A DNA stretch of 64,000 nucleotides from Paenibacillus xylanexedens. GTDB taxonomy: Bacteria; Bacillota; Bacilli; Paenibacillales; Paenibacillaceae. This document shows, piece after piece, positions 53,313 to 62,354 of this stretch (positions are counted from its first letter, which is position 1; every line of letters begins with the position of its first letter). The position numbers and the translations under genes were made by a program. Under the pieces are notes generated by a model. The model was not told where the DNA came from. It did no database searches and worked only from the letters and a program-made list of their open reading frames with translations. Location: the NCBI RefSeq assembly GCF_007680605.1, contig NZ_VEIO01000002.1, forward strand, positions 248,001 to 312,000. Reading direction: 5' to 3'.

Positions 53313-54806
53313 ATGAGTAGAGCCAAATCATTATTTAATACACTTCAATCTGTAGTACATAATCATGATGGATATGCAGCTTATGAGCGATTGGTCGAGG
53401 AACAATATATACAGATGTTGACGACGAATACGCTGAACAATACGTTTTATGCGGATGAACAACAGCTGATGCATGAAGCGGGGAGCAGCCATCAGGAGAT
53501 GGCGGAACTGGATGCAAACTTCATGGCGAAGGCTTTGGTATATGCTCGGAATGAAGGCTTCATGCGGCTACAGCCTTTGTATGGGCTCGCAGTATTGTCC
53601 AAGATTAATTCAGAACAGTTCGCACAGGTTTTCTCTCATGTGGTGAAGACGCCAGCGGATCTGGCCGATTTTCTGACGATCCTTAGAGGAAGCGGGCGGG
53701 GAGAGGGAGGACGTGCAGTGAAGCGTCAAGTCAATCAGTTTCTGAACGAAATCAGCGAATACTGGGCGATCAAATATAATGGACGAGGGCGTGGGTACAG
53801 TCTGGGCGATATGATCGTCACCGCACATCCCAAGCCGAAGGATGAGAGGCAACAAGCCTTATTCCGTTATTTGCGGGGACATGAGACCAGTCTGGTGGAC
53901 CTTCCGCAACTACAGGCACTGGAGAAACTGAAAACGACACGTAACCCTGCCAGTCAGCTCCACCAGATTGAAAAAGGGAAACTGCCGTATTCGGTCGTGA
54001 CCTCGATCCTTCAGCCAACGCGTCCGATTTGGGAAGCTTTGATGCTCCAGATGCCGATGTTTGCGCTCCTGCGTCACTTAAATGCGATGGATCGTGCCGG
54101 AGTTTTTGCCAAAAAGAAAAATATTGCTTACATCACACGTCGTCTGACGGATGCCGAGGCACTGCGTCAATCGCGGATTTTGCCTTTTCGCTTCGTCAAA
54201 GCATATGAGATGGTGGAGCGGCCAGAATTCCGGGAAGCGTTGCAACAGGCCGTGGAGCTGTCCGTGCACAATTTGCCACGGTTACCGGGAAGAACAGCTA
54301 TCTTTCTCGATCGCTCAGGCTCTATGCAGGGAGACTACTTACGTATCGGTTCGGTGCTTGCACTGGCGCTATACAAACAAACGCAGGGCAACTCCTTGTT
54401 CTGGTTGTTCGATCAACAGGTCGAAAATGCCCGCCCCAAGCTGGACGAGGGTATTCTGGCGCAGGCTAATCGGATTCGTGCACAAGGCGGAACCGATACG
54501 GGAAGACCTGTCCGAGAGCTAAGAGAGTCTCAAGAGATGGTGGATCGCATCATTATGATTACGGATGAGCAGCAGAATGAAGGAAGTCCATTTTATGCCG
54601 AGTTAGAACGTTATCGACGCGCCGTGAATCCGGGGCTGCAGGCATTCATTGTAGATATTACCCCTTACCGGCAGGCCATGGTTCCGCCGCGGGATGGTCA
54701 GACTTTTTACATCTATGGCTGGAGTGAGGCAGTATTGACATATATTGCAGAGACAGCAACCGGATATGAGACGATTGCGGAGCGTGTGCGAAAAATTCAA
54801 TTATAA
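53313..54806 (+). CDS. rsr: Ro60-like TROVE/vWA RNA-binding protein
   Basis: Start ATG 53313 (or GTG 53310) follows GGGAGG. 497 aa. Residues about 15-310 form the TROVE HEAT-repeat ring (AELDANFMAKALVYARNEGFMRLQPLYGLAVLS; DFLTILRGSGRGEGGRAVKRQVNQFL), residues about 325-490 a von Willebrand A domain with MIDAS motif FLDRSGSMQG and TDEQQNEGSPFYAEL. Ro60 rings bind Y RNA on the outside and misfolded RNA in the channel, guiding RNA quality control. First protein gene of the RNA-repair operon, directly after the Y RNA. Confidence 0.93.
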   Translation: MSRAKSLFNTLQSVVHNHDGYAAYERLVEEQYIQMLTTNTLNNTFYADEQQLMHEAGSSHQEMAELDANFMAKALVYARNEGFMRLQPLYGLAVLSKINSEQFAQVFSHVVKTPADLADFLTILRGSGRGEGGRAVKRQVNQFLNEISEYWAIKYNGRGRGYSLGDMIVTAHPKPKDERQQALFRYLRGHETSLVDLPQLQALEKLKTTRNPASQLHQIEKGKLPYSVVTSILQPTRPIWEALMLQMPMFALLRHLNAMDRAGVFAKKKNIAYITRRLTDAEALRQSRILPFRFVKAYEMVERPEFREALQQAVELSVHNLPRLPGRTAIFLDRSGSMQGDYLRIGSVLALALYKQTQGNSLFWLFDQQVENARPKLDEGILAQANRIRAQGGTDTGRPVRELRESQEMVDRIIMITDEQQNEGSPFYAELERYRRAVNPGLQAFIVDITPYRQAMVPPRDGQTFYIYGWSEAVLTYIAETATGYETIAERVRKIQL

Positions 54807-54834
54807 ATCGAGGTAGAAAAGGAGGAAAACAGGG

Positions 54835-55629
54835 ATGAGCAATGTAGATCAGGCGATGAGAGACATCATTGCGAGGCAACTCGCGCAGATCGAGCAGGAG
54901 GAGCAAGTTCGCATTATCTATGCCTGTGAGTCAGGCAGTCGGGCATGGGGATTTCCTTCGCAAGACAGTGACTACGATGTGCGTTTTATTTATGTCAGAC
55001 CTTTGGAGTGGTATCTGTCGATTGAAGACCAGCGGGATGTGATTGAACGTCCGATCAGCGACCAGCTGGATATTAACGGATGGGATATACGCAAAGCATT
55101 GAAGCTGTTTCGGAAGTCTAACCCGCCGCTGCTGGAGTGGTTACAGTCCCCGATTCAATATGATGAGCAGTATAGCGTAGCAGAGCAGATTCGGAGTCTG
55201 TCACCGCTGACGTTTTCACCGAAGTCATGTATGTACCATTACCTGAACATGGCTAGGGGAAACTTCCGTGATTACTTGCAGGGCGAGCAGGTGAAGATCA
55301 AAAAATACTTTTATGTGTTGCGCCCGTTGCTGGCCTGTGGCTGGATTGAACGTTATGAAACCATGCCGCCGATGGCTTTTGACAAACTCGTTGAGACCTT
55401 GGTTCCAGCGGACACATCCCTGTATACGGAAATTCATGATCTGCTACGCCGGAAAAAAGCCGGAGACGAACTGGATATGGAGCCGCAACTTCCAGCCATT
55501 CAAGCTTACATTACGGCTCAAATTGCACATGTAGAGCAACTGGCTACGCAGATTCAAGGACAAGCGACTGTGGAGATTGAGGTCTTAAATCGGATATTTC
55601 AATCAGCTGTACAGGAAGTTTGGCAATAA
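54835..55629 (+). CDS. RlaP-type nucleotidyltransferase (pol-beta fold)
   Basis: 264 aa. N-terminal nucleotidyltransferase domain with CESGSRAWGFPSQDSDYDVRFIYV (about residues 25-48), the GS...DxD catalytic pattern, then WDIRKALKLFRKSNPPLLEWLQSP and a helical C-terminus with the AXXXXXR-type motif MARGNFRDYL. The family (COG3541-like) recurs in RNA-repair clusters with Hen1/Pnkp and Ro60 and is thought to modify RNA termini before ligation. AAAGGAGG precedes the ATG; 28 bases after rsr. Confidence 0.88.
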   Translation: MSNVDQAMRDIIARQLAQIEQEEQVRIIYACESGSRAWGFPSQDSDYDVRFIYVRPLEWYLSIEDQRDVIERPISDQLDINGWDIRKALKLFRKSNPPLLEWLQSPIQYDEQYSVAEQIRSLSPLTFSPKSCMYHYLNMARGNFRDYLQGEQVKIKKYFYVLRPLLACGWIERYETMPPMAFDKLVETLVPADTSLYTEIHDLLRRKKAGDELDMEPQLPAIQAYITAQIAHVEQLATQIQGQATVEIEVLNRIFQSAVQEVWQ

Positions 55630-55702
55630 ATAAATAAATGAATTAATGGATGGGATTAGAACTCACAAAATGGGTTGAAGATCAATGAAAGGAGGAGAAG
55701 AT

Positions 55703-57169
55703 ATGCATTTGATTCTAAAAGCAAGTGGAGTGAACGCAGGGGTCGTATCCCACCTGCTCGCCAAAAATCCGAATAATGTGTATGACCGGACAGATAAAGG
55801 TGTGCGTGTTCGGATGGTTTACACCAAAGCGAGTGAGGAAGAGACGGAGGTGTTGATTCATGCCGAGCCTGATCCGGTCGATCTCGTTAGAGGCACGCCG
55901 GATGGATATGATATCACACAATACATCAATGACCGGGAGTTTGTGACCAGCAGTTTATTCTGCTCTTACATACGGAATGCGCTGGGCACAGCTCTGAATG
56001 GCAAACCGAAGGAAGACTATGTGCAGTGGGTGGATCATGCTTTTGAATTGGAGCTGAAGTTTGGCCCGGTTGCCTCTGATCTGCCTGACCGTGTGGTGGA
56101 GGAGCTGTTCTCCTGTTTGGGATATGACATTACGGTGGAACGGGGAGAGTCGGCGTATTCGTTTGACCTGAAAAATAGAAGTACGGTTCGTCACATCACC
56201 CTGCGAGGTAAACAAACGGTACAACAGGCTTTACGTCAGCTATTTCTGCTGATTCCCGTGCTGGATAACTACAAGCATTATTTCATCAGTGAGGATGAGA
56301 TTGATAAAATCAACCGTTACGGTGAGGGCTGGTTAGATGTCCATCCGCTTAAGGGACTTATCGTTAGGCGTACGCTTCATTTTGCCGAACTGATTCGGAC
56401 GTATGAACGTCAGCATGGCGCGTTGGATGATCAGCCTCTGCGAGTAGGACAGCAGAGAGGAGAAGCGCAAGGTGATCAGAAGGGAACATTAAAATCGAAA
56501 TCGGATCAGGCGACAACTGAAGAGGTAACTGTAGATTCATCCGAAACACCTGTGCGATTAAATGATTTACGTTACCGCGCGATCACAGACATTGTGGCTT
56601 CGTTACCTGAAAAACGCCGTATTGTGGACATGGGGGCAGGTGAGGGAAAGCTGTCTGCACGTCTCGCTTATATCTTGGGAGTGGAATCAATCCTTGCTGT
56701 TGAGCCATCGGGTCAATCACGTTTGCGGGCGATGGAACGTTTCGCCAAAATGCAGGATCGGGCAGGGGTTCAGGCTATGCCGGAGCCGATGCTCGGTTCT
56801 CTGTTTTATTTTGACGAGCAGCTACAGCATCAGGATGTCATGATCCTATGTGAAGTGATTGAGCATATTGAGGCATATCGTCTGAATGGCATTATGGAAA
56901 CGATTCTGAAGGAGTATCGGCCACAAGTGCTACTGGTTACTACTCCGAATAAGGAATATAACGAAGTGTATGCGATGGAGCAAGAACAGTTCCGTCACCA
57001 TGATCACCGTTTCGAATGGACACGGGAGGAATTCAATGGCCGATGTGCGGAGTGGGCAGAGAAAGGCAATTATGATTACGAGATCAGGGGTATTGGTGAG
57101 GAAAAGGAAGGCTACGGACAGCCGACACAACTGGCGATGTTCACACGGGGAACGGAGGAGCATGTATGA
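55703..57169 (+). CDS. hen1: Hen1 3'-terminal RNA ribose 2'-O-methyltransferase
   Basis: ATG at 55703 has AAAGGAGG at the right distance; 55685 does not. 488 aa. N-terminal Hen1-N domain (LILKASGVNAGVVSHLLAKNPNNVYDR), a variable linker at about 240-285 rich in Gln/Lys/Thr, then a methyltransferase with SAM loop VDMGAGEGKLSARLA (about 308-322) and the metal-binding ECEVIEH-type motif, read here as CEVIEHIE (about 384-391), TTPNKEYN and a downstream HDHRFEWTREEF. It methylates the 2'-OH at a break so the repaired junction resists the same ribotoxin. It overlaps pnkp by 4 bases; the two proteins form a complex in other bacteria. Confidence 0.94.
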   Translation: MHLILKASGVNAGVVSHLLAKNPNNVYDRTDKGVRVRMVYTKASEEETEVLIHAEPDPVDLVRGTPDGYDITQYINDREFVTSSLFCSYIRNALGTALNGKPKEDYVQWVDHAFELELKFGPVASDLPDRVVEELFSCLGYDITVERGESAYSFDLKNRSTVRHITLRGKQTVQQALRQLFLLIPVLDNYKHYFISEDEIDKINRYGEGWLDVHPLKGLIVRRTLHFAELIRTYERQHGALDDQPLRVGQQRGEAQGDQKGTLKSKSDQATTEEVTVDSSETPVRLNDLRYRAITDIVASLPEKRRIVDMGAGEGKLSARLAYILGVESILAVEPSGQSRLRAMERFAKMQDRAGVQAMPEPMLGSLFYFDEQLQHQDVMILCEVIEHIEAYRLNGIMETILKEYRPQVLLVTTPNKEYNEVYAMEQEQFRHHDHRFEWTREEFNGRCAEWAEKGNYDYEIRGIGEEKEGYGQPTQLAMFTRGTEEHV

Positions 57170-59862
57170 GAAACGAAAGGCAGAAAGGTGCGGGTGATCA
57201 CCATCGTTCGCACCACGGAACAGATGGAGTGCAGCGACAAATCGAAAGCGATACGCAGGATAGACAGCGAGAGATCCGACTGCCGCATGCAGGCATCGTA
57301 GTGCTGATTGGCCCTTCAAACAGTGGAAAGAGTACGCTGCTTGCAGAGCTTGTGGAAAAGGATGTCATCCGCGCTACCGAGGTCGTCTCGTCCGATCAGT
57401 TCCGCATGCTGGTCGGGGACGACGAGTATGTGGAATGGAGGCATCGGCCCCGTAGCGAAGCGGATGTTCTGTATGCTGATTATCAGCAAATATCTGCCAA
57501 AGCATTTGAAGCCATGGAAGCCATGCTCGCCACACGTTGCCGTCTGAACAAGCTGACCTGGGTGGATGCGACTCATCTGTATACCGAGGATCGTGGACGA
57601 TTAATCGAGCTGGCACGCAAATCCCATGTCCCCATTATCGCGGTAGTACTGGATGTACCGGAGCATGTACTGCTTGAACGTGACGAACAGCGTAAGCATC
57701 CGCGTGGCCGTCAACGGGTAAAACAACAGGCACAGCAATTCAAGCGTACGCTGCGTGCGATCCGTGATGAAGGGTTCGATGCCAGTTATGTGCTGAAGCA
57801 TCCATATCCTGTGACCTTTGTACGCACAACGAATCCGTTGATGTTAGACATGGGAACGGGAATTGATATCATTGGCGATATCCACGGTTGCTATGATGAA
57901 ATGATGGAAGTTATTCAACGTCTGGGATACGTCGCTGAACAGGAAGATGGCCTGATGCGCCATCCCGAAGGACGGAAGCTCGTTTCTGTCGGGGATGTAA
58001 GCAGCCGTGGACCGGAATCGTTAAAATGTTTGCTTTTCTGGCAACAACACTGTGCCGCCGGTCTTGCTTATATGGTTGACAGTAACCATGGCTGGAAAAT
58101 TGCACGTTATCTGGACGGCCGTGATGTCACCTTAAGTCACGGGGATGAACGGGTGGAAGCTGAATTGCTTCAGCTTGAACAGGAGCGAGGTAGTGAAGAA
58201 GCCGCAAGGGTACGGGAATTGTTGAAGCATTTTCTGCTGAATGCACCTGCTCATCTGGTGTTTACACGGAATGAGGTAAGACAAGTGGTCGTCGCCCATG
58301 CCGGGATACGGGATCATTTTATCGGCAAGCAGTCGAAACGCATTCAGGATTACTGCCGCTATGGAGATGTGGAAGGAACGGATGAGAAGGGTCGGCCCGT
58401 ACGTAAAGACTGGTACGTGGATCATACGTCCGGTGAATGCATTGTCTGGGGGCATGATCCAAGGCCATATCCTACAGTTGTCAATGATACGGTGAATATC
58501 GATCAGGGGGTTGTGTTTGGCGGTATGCTCACCGCGTGGAGAATGCCGGAACGGGAGAGTGTTAGCGTACCGGCGAAGCAAGACTATGCCCAAGATCCAG
58601 ACAGTCCGTTGAAACGCTGGAATCAACAACGGTTTGCACCGCCCAACATCCGCAAGTTCAAGGACGGTTTTACCGTTCAGACGGGTTCGCGGCTGAATGT
58701 CGCTGTGCAGGGAGAAGTGGCGCAGACGGCACTGGATACCTTTTCTCATTTTACGGTGCCACTGGAGGAACTCGTCTATATCCCGCCAACGATGAGTCCG
58801 CCGCCGGGTGAATGTTCGGTAGAAGGTTATATGGAGCATCCGAGAGATGCGTTCCGTTATTATCGTTCTCAGGGCGTGACCCGCATGGTAGCAGAGAAAA
58901 AACATATGGGCAGCCGAGCGATACTGCTTCTGTTCCGCGACGAACAGGCTGCATCGCAGCGAGTAGGCAGACCGATGTTGGGGAGCATCGTGACACGTAC
59001 AGGCCGATCCTTTTTTGATCCCGAGACAGAACAGAAGGTGCTCATCAGATTACATGCGGACTTGACCGCAAGTGGTTATTTCGAACGGTATTCCACCGAA
59101 TTTGTATTGCTGGATGCAGAGATTGTACCTTGGAACCTGAAAGCGCGGGAGCTTATTGCATCTCAATATGCGCATGTCGCCGAGGCAGCGCTGATGGATC
59201 GTAGCGTTGTGGTGGACAAAATTCGCGAGGCTATGAGCGCGGGCCGCCACGTTGCGGACTGGTTGCAGGAAACAGAGGTTAAACTGGCGAATGCGAAGAC
59301 ATTCCGGGATGTGTTCCAATATTATTGCTGGGACGTGCAGGATATTGCAGACATTCGCATTGCACCGTTTCACACACTGGCTCACAGTACGGGAACGTTC
59401 TGGGAGCGCACACAGGAGTGGCACATGCAACAAAACCGTGAACTGGCTCAGTTGTCGTCGCTGATGATGGAAACGGAGTATCGGATCATAACGGATGAGA
59501 CGGATGAGGAAGAGGTCATTCGCTGGTGGGTGAAAATGACGGCTGAGGGACATGAGGGGATCGTCATTAAACCCGAAACATTTCGGAGCTGGAATGGGAA
59601 CAAAATGATGCAGCCTGCGCTCAAAGTCAGAGGACGTGCCTATCTGCATATCATCTACGGCATGGATTATTTGGCTCCTGAGCATGTATCCCGTCTTCGT
59701 AAACGTAAAACGTCCAAAAAGGAACGGCATGCACTGCTTGAAAGTGCTCTAGGCATGGAAGGGGTTGAACGTTTCGTGCGGGGAGAATCCATAGAGCGGA
59801 TTCATGAGTGTGTGCTTGCCTCTTTATCGCTGGAATCGGAACGCGTAGACCCGCGTTTATAG
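57166..59862 (+). CDS. pnkp: Pnkp: polynucleotide kinase-phosphatase-ligase
   Basis: 898 aa, slightly longer than typical because of a polar N-terminal extension of about 40 residues. Kinase domain: P-loop LIGPSNSGKSTLLAEL (about 46-61) and SSDQFRM. Phosphatase domain: IDIIGDIHGCYDEMMEV (about 233-249), VGDVSSRGPESL and DSNHGWK. Ligase domain: nucleotidyl-Lys motif VAEKKHMGSRAILL (about 573-586), later GHEGIVIKP. It heals 5'-OH and 2',3'-cyclic phosphate ends and with Hen1 seals the break. Oddities: the usual GDxxDRG of the phosphatase reads GDVSSRG and GNHD reads SNHG. A terminator follows. Confidence 0.94.
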   Translation: MRNERQKGAGDHHRSHHGTDGVQRQIESDTQDRQREIRLPHAGIVVLIGPSNSGKSTLLAELVEKDVIRATEVVSSDQFRMLVGDDEYVEWRHRPRSEADVLYADYQQISAKAFEAMEAMLATRCRLNKLTWVDATHLYTEDRGRLIELARKSHVPIIAVVLDVPEHVLLERDEQRKHPRGRQRVKQQAQQFKRTLRAIRDEGFDASYVLKHPYPVTFVRTTNPLMLDMGTGIDIIGDIHGCYDEMMEVIQRLGYVAEQEDGLMRHPEGRKLVSVGDVSSRGPESLKCLLFWQQHCAAGLAYMVDSNHGWKIARYLDGRDVTLSHGDERVEAELLQLEQERGSEEAARVRELLKHFLLNAPAHLVFTRNEVRQVVVAHAGIRDHFIGKQSKRIQDYCRYGDVEGTDEKGRPVRKDWYVDHTSGECIVWGHDPRPYPTVVNDTVNIDQGVVFGGMLTAWRMPERESVSVPAKQDYAQDPDSPLKRWNQQRFAPPNIRKFKDGFTVQTGSRLNVAVQGEVAQTALDTFSHFTVPLEELVYIPPTMSPPPGECSVEGYMEHPRDAFRYYRSQGVTRMVAEKKHMGSRAILLLFRDEQAASQRVGRPMLGSIVTRTGRSFFDPETEQKVLIRLHADLTASGYFERYSTEFVLLDAEIVPWNLKARELIASQYAHVAEAALMDRSVVVDKIREAMSAGRHVADWLQETEVKLANAKTFRDVFQYYCWDVQDIADIRIAPFHTLAHSTGTFWERTQEWHMQQNRELAQLSSLMMETEYRIITDETDEEEVIRWWVKMTAEGHEGIVIKPETFRSWNGNKMMQPALKVRGRAYLHIIYGMDYLAPEHVSRLRKRKTSKKERHALLESALGMEGVERFVRGESIERIHECVLASLSLESERVDPRL

Positions 59863-59960
59863 GTCTAAGAATCGAAGTGTTATTGGACACGTTGTAATAT
59901 GACATTCTGGTCTGTGCAGATCGAGTTTATAGAGTAACATGGCTCATAGACGAGCTTGAA

Positions 59961-60007
59961 AAGGAATGTAATTGGATGATTTACCATCCTGTTACATTCC
60001 TTTTTTT
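59961..60007 (+). terminator. Terminator of the RNA-repair operon
   Basis: Perfect 11-bp AAGGAATGTAA / TTACATTCCTT with inner GGATG/CATCC, then seven T. Confidence 0.93.
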
Positions 60008-60015
60008 GCGTTGTT

Positions 60016-60038
60016 CCGTTTTAACGGTACATACCGTT
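60016..60038 (+). promoter_or_regulatory. Overlapping palindromes upstream of the GNAT-like gene
   Basis: CCGTT-TT-AACGG (60016-60027) overlaps AACGGTA-CA-TACCGTT (60023-60038). This gives three alternating half-sites about 130 bases before the next start; likely an operator for an unknown regulator. Confidence 0.45.
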
Positions 60039-60166
60039 TGTTCTTCGCTTTCTTTCTTTGTTTGGTGAAGCCTGGTGTTGATGTTTTTGTATAAATAGCA
60101 CCTTTGCATGCACCGATAGTAATGGTGAGTTTTCCAATAAAAGGACTCAGAAAGGAAGCGAAGAAA

Positions 60167-60721
60167 ATGTTTAAACGCGTAGAAAATGAATTGGAGTTTG
60201 CCATGTTCAACGGAATATGGACAACAGTTTGGAACGAGAAAGGTTTTGAGTTTGAGTTCTCAGAGGTGTTTCTGGAAAGATATGTGGTCGTTACGGAGGA
60301 AGGTCATTATGTAGGTTCAATTGAAATCAAACCTTATGCCAGAGAGAGTTCCATGAACGAAATTGGCCCCTTTCTGGAGCACCCAGTGATTCAGGCAGAA
60401 ATGGGGCACATTGCAGAGATCGATAAACTGGCTATTTTGTCCACCTTTCGGGGCCGATATGTTGCTGATTTATTATCTGCGATCGTTCATTATGCAGAGA
60501 AGCACCAGATTAGTTATTATGCCATGTTACTAGAGCCGGTGCTGATGAGAGCCTTGCGTATCTCTTACCATGTGCCGATCCAGAAAGTCGGGGGAAGAGT
60601 ATTTTATAAGGGGGAGGATGTGATTCCGTCTATTGTGAACGCTCGGGAAGTATATATGAATAAGGAACGGTTTACATGGCTCATTGATCCAAGACATAAT
60701 ATGATAAAAAATTACAGATAA
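60167..60721 (+). CDS. GNAT-fold acyltransferase (FeeM/autoinducer-synthase-like)
   Basis: ATG at 60167 with AAAGGAAGCG upstream. 184 aa. LERYVVVTEEGHYVGSIEIKPYARES followed by AEIDKLAILSTFRGRYVADLLSAIVHYAEKH and a C-terminal MRALRISYHVPIQKVGG resembles the N-acyl amino acid / acyl-homoserine lactone synthase branch of the GNAT superfamily rather than ordinary acetyltransferases. Substrate is unknown. Monocistronic. Confidence 0.6.
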   Translation: MFKRVENELEFAMFNGIWTTVWNEKGFEFEFSEVFLERYVVVTEEGHYVGSIEIKPYARESSMNEIGPFLEHPVIQAEMGHIAEIDKLAILSTFRGRYVADLLSAIVHYAEKHQISYYAMLLEPVLMRALRISYHVPIQKVGGRVFYKGEDVIPSIVNAREVYMNKERFTWLIDPRHNMIKNYR

Positions 60722-60882
60722 ATTCATATAACAACATTAATTCGACAATTTATTTATTATGACTAATGTATAATCTCATTGCCGACCAGCCGTTTAATCT
60801 AATGTTATCCTGCCTGGTAGTTAATTGAGGGTGCGGATCAGTTTAAGACCTAAGTGCTTATCTCAATATATATTTATCTTTA

Positions 60883-60891
60883 TGATATAAT
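60883..60891 (+). promoter_or_regulatory. Extended -10 promoter before the pentapeptide-repeat gene
   Basis: TGATATAAT (TGn plus consensus -10 TATAAT) at about 100 bases before the start; the -35 (TCAATA) is weak. Confidence 0.5.
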
Positions 60892-60990
60892 AGCGAGTTG
60901 AGAGTAGGAAATTTAATTTTGGGTGCGAACGTTGTTTATGCTTAAAGAAGTATGGGGTTAAACTCTGAGAGAAATGATAGGGTGATCGGG

Positions 60991-61740
60991 ATGAGAAGAC
61001 TTGAGTCTGGTATGACGGTAGACAACGAATGTTTTTCTGATATTTTCAGGTATGAACACGAAACGATAAGCGGAGCAACTATTATAAACTCTAATGTGGG
61101 TTCACCTATATTCTGGAACTGTAACCTGCATCATCTTGTATTTGATACCTGTGATCTTACGAATGCGAGATTTTTTGCCGGTAGCACAATGGATCATTGT
61201 ACATTTATTCGAACCGACTTGCGCTCTGTTGGCATTGGCAAGGGCGAAGCCGTATTCACCCATTGTGAGTTTACCTCCTGTGATATGAGAGGCATGACTT
61301 TGGAGAATGCTGCGTTTATCGACTGTACCTTTGTTAAATGTAGATTCAATGACCGAGTTTTACAAGCTGCAAATATCGTCAATTGTTCCTTTACCGGCAA
61401 GTTGGTGGATATTACGTTTGAGGGAAATGGTAAACAGAAGCTAATCGTTGATTTAAGAAACTGTATCCTTGATGGTGTGCAGTTTGCAGGCTGTGACCTG
61501 ACGCAATGTATTCCGCCGAAGTCCAAAAATCATCTGTATATGGAACAGGTATCCGTACGTGTAAAAAATGCTTTGGCGAAGCTAGACGATGACCCTAATC
61601 TATCTGACGATGAGCGGAAAATACTGGTACGCAGTCTGCGCAAGCTTGAGCATATGGAACAATATATTTTTAACACCGCATATATGAAGAAAATATACGG
61701 TGATGTTTTTGTTGAGCGATTTTTCAGCAGTCTGGAATGA
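60991..61740 (+). CDS. Pentapeptide-repeat-like protein
   Basis: Start ATG 60991 chosen for AGGGTGATCGGG upstream; ATG 60952 has no site. 249 aa. About 150 residues of repeats of the A(D/N)LXX or CXFXX type, unusually Cys-rich (FWNCNLHHLVFDTCDLTNARFFAGSTMDHCTFIRTDLRSV), forming a right-handed beta-helix. A helical C-terminal region (KNALAKLDDDPNLSDDERKILVRSLRKLEHMEQYIF) of about 65 residues is fused on. Function unknown; some relatives shield gyrase but nothing here proves that. Confidence 0.75.
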   Translation: MRRLESGMTVDNECFSDIFRYEHETISGATIINSNVGSPIFWNCNLHHLVFDTCDLTNARFFAGSTMDHCTFIRTDLRSVGIGKGEAVFTHCEFTSCDMRGMTLENAAFIDCTFVKCRFNDRVLQAANIVNCSFTGKLVDITFEGNGKQKLIVDLRNCILDGVQFAGCDLTQCIPPKSKNHLYMEQVSVRVKNALAKLDDDPNLSDDERKILVRSLRKLEHMEQYIFNTAYMKKIYGDVFVERFFSSLE

Positions 61741-61767
61741 AACGAGTTGCACAGGATGATGAAAATG

Positions 61768-61789
61768 GAGGCCTAAGGGCCTCTTTTTT
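61768..61789 (+). terminator. Terminator after the pentapeptide-repeat gene
   Basis: GAGGCC-taag-GGCCTC followed by six T. Confidence 0.9.
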
Positions 61790-61932
61790 GTAGGAAAGAT
61801 GGGATTTTTGAATCAATTATTGAATCGGTCTAATAAACCAAAGCCCTATATCTAATCTTATTATTCTAGGTAATAATTATAGGAGGAGTTAATAGCATTG
61901 GAATCTCACTACGTAACGAGGGGGTAACCTGC

Positions 61933-62184
61933 ATGGCGTCATTGATTTTGCTGGTGAAACAGACGGAGGACGATGAAAAGGTTATTTATCGATTCGGACC
62001 GAATGAGCGGAAGATGGGACTCATTGAGATGAACAAGATCAAGGAAAGTGTGAAGGAACTAGAGCCTGTCCAAGTGGATGGAATCAGTCCCAGCTTTTTT
62101 TTCAATAAGGCAGCTCAGTGGCTGGTACGATGTTTGTTCAGAGAAGGCGGCAAGTTTCCAGACCGAACCACGGTTGAATCATAG
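61933..62184 (+). CDS. Small uncharacterised protein
   Basis: 83 aa (MASLILLVKQTEDDEKVIYRFGP...). A good GAGGGGG ribosome site lies 8 bases before the ATG, and terminators flank it on both sides, so it is probably a real gene. Predicted as a small alpha/beta protein with no signal peptide. I do not recognise the family. Confidence 0.7.
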   Translation: MASLILLVKQTEDDEKVIYRFGPNERKMGLIEMNKIKESVKELEPVQVDGISPSFFFNKAAQWLVRCLFREGGKFPDRTTVES

Positions 62185-62264
62185 CCTTTCGTAAGTCTTA
62201 TCATTAGAAGGCCGAACAGACCATCGGATCGTATCAGGCGACAGCTGATTTGGCGTATCATAGA

Positions 62265-62315
62265 AGAAGTCCAAATGCAACGACTCATCGTTGCGCTTGG
62301 ACTTCTTTGTATTAG
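62265..62315 (+). terminator. Terminator between convergent genes
   Basis: AGAAGTCCAA..GCAACGA / CGTTGC..TTGGACTTCT long stem with a short loop, followed by TTGTATT on plus. Confidence 0.85.
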
Positions 62316-62354
62316 ATATACATTTGATTAGGGATGTGAGATTACGTTAATGAT

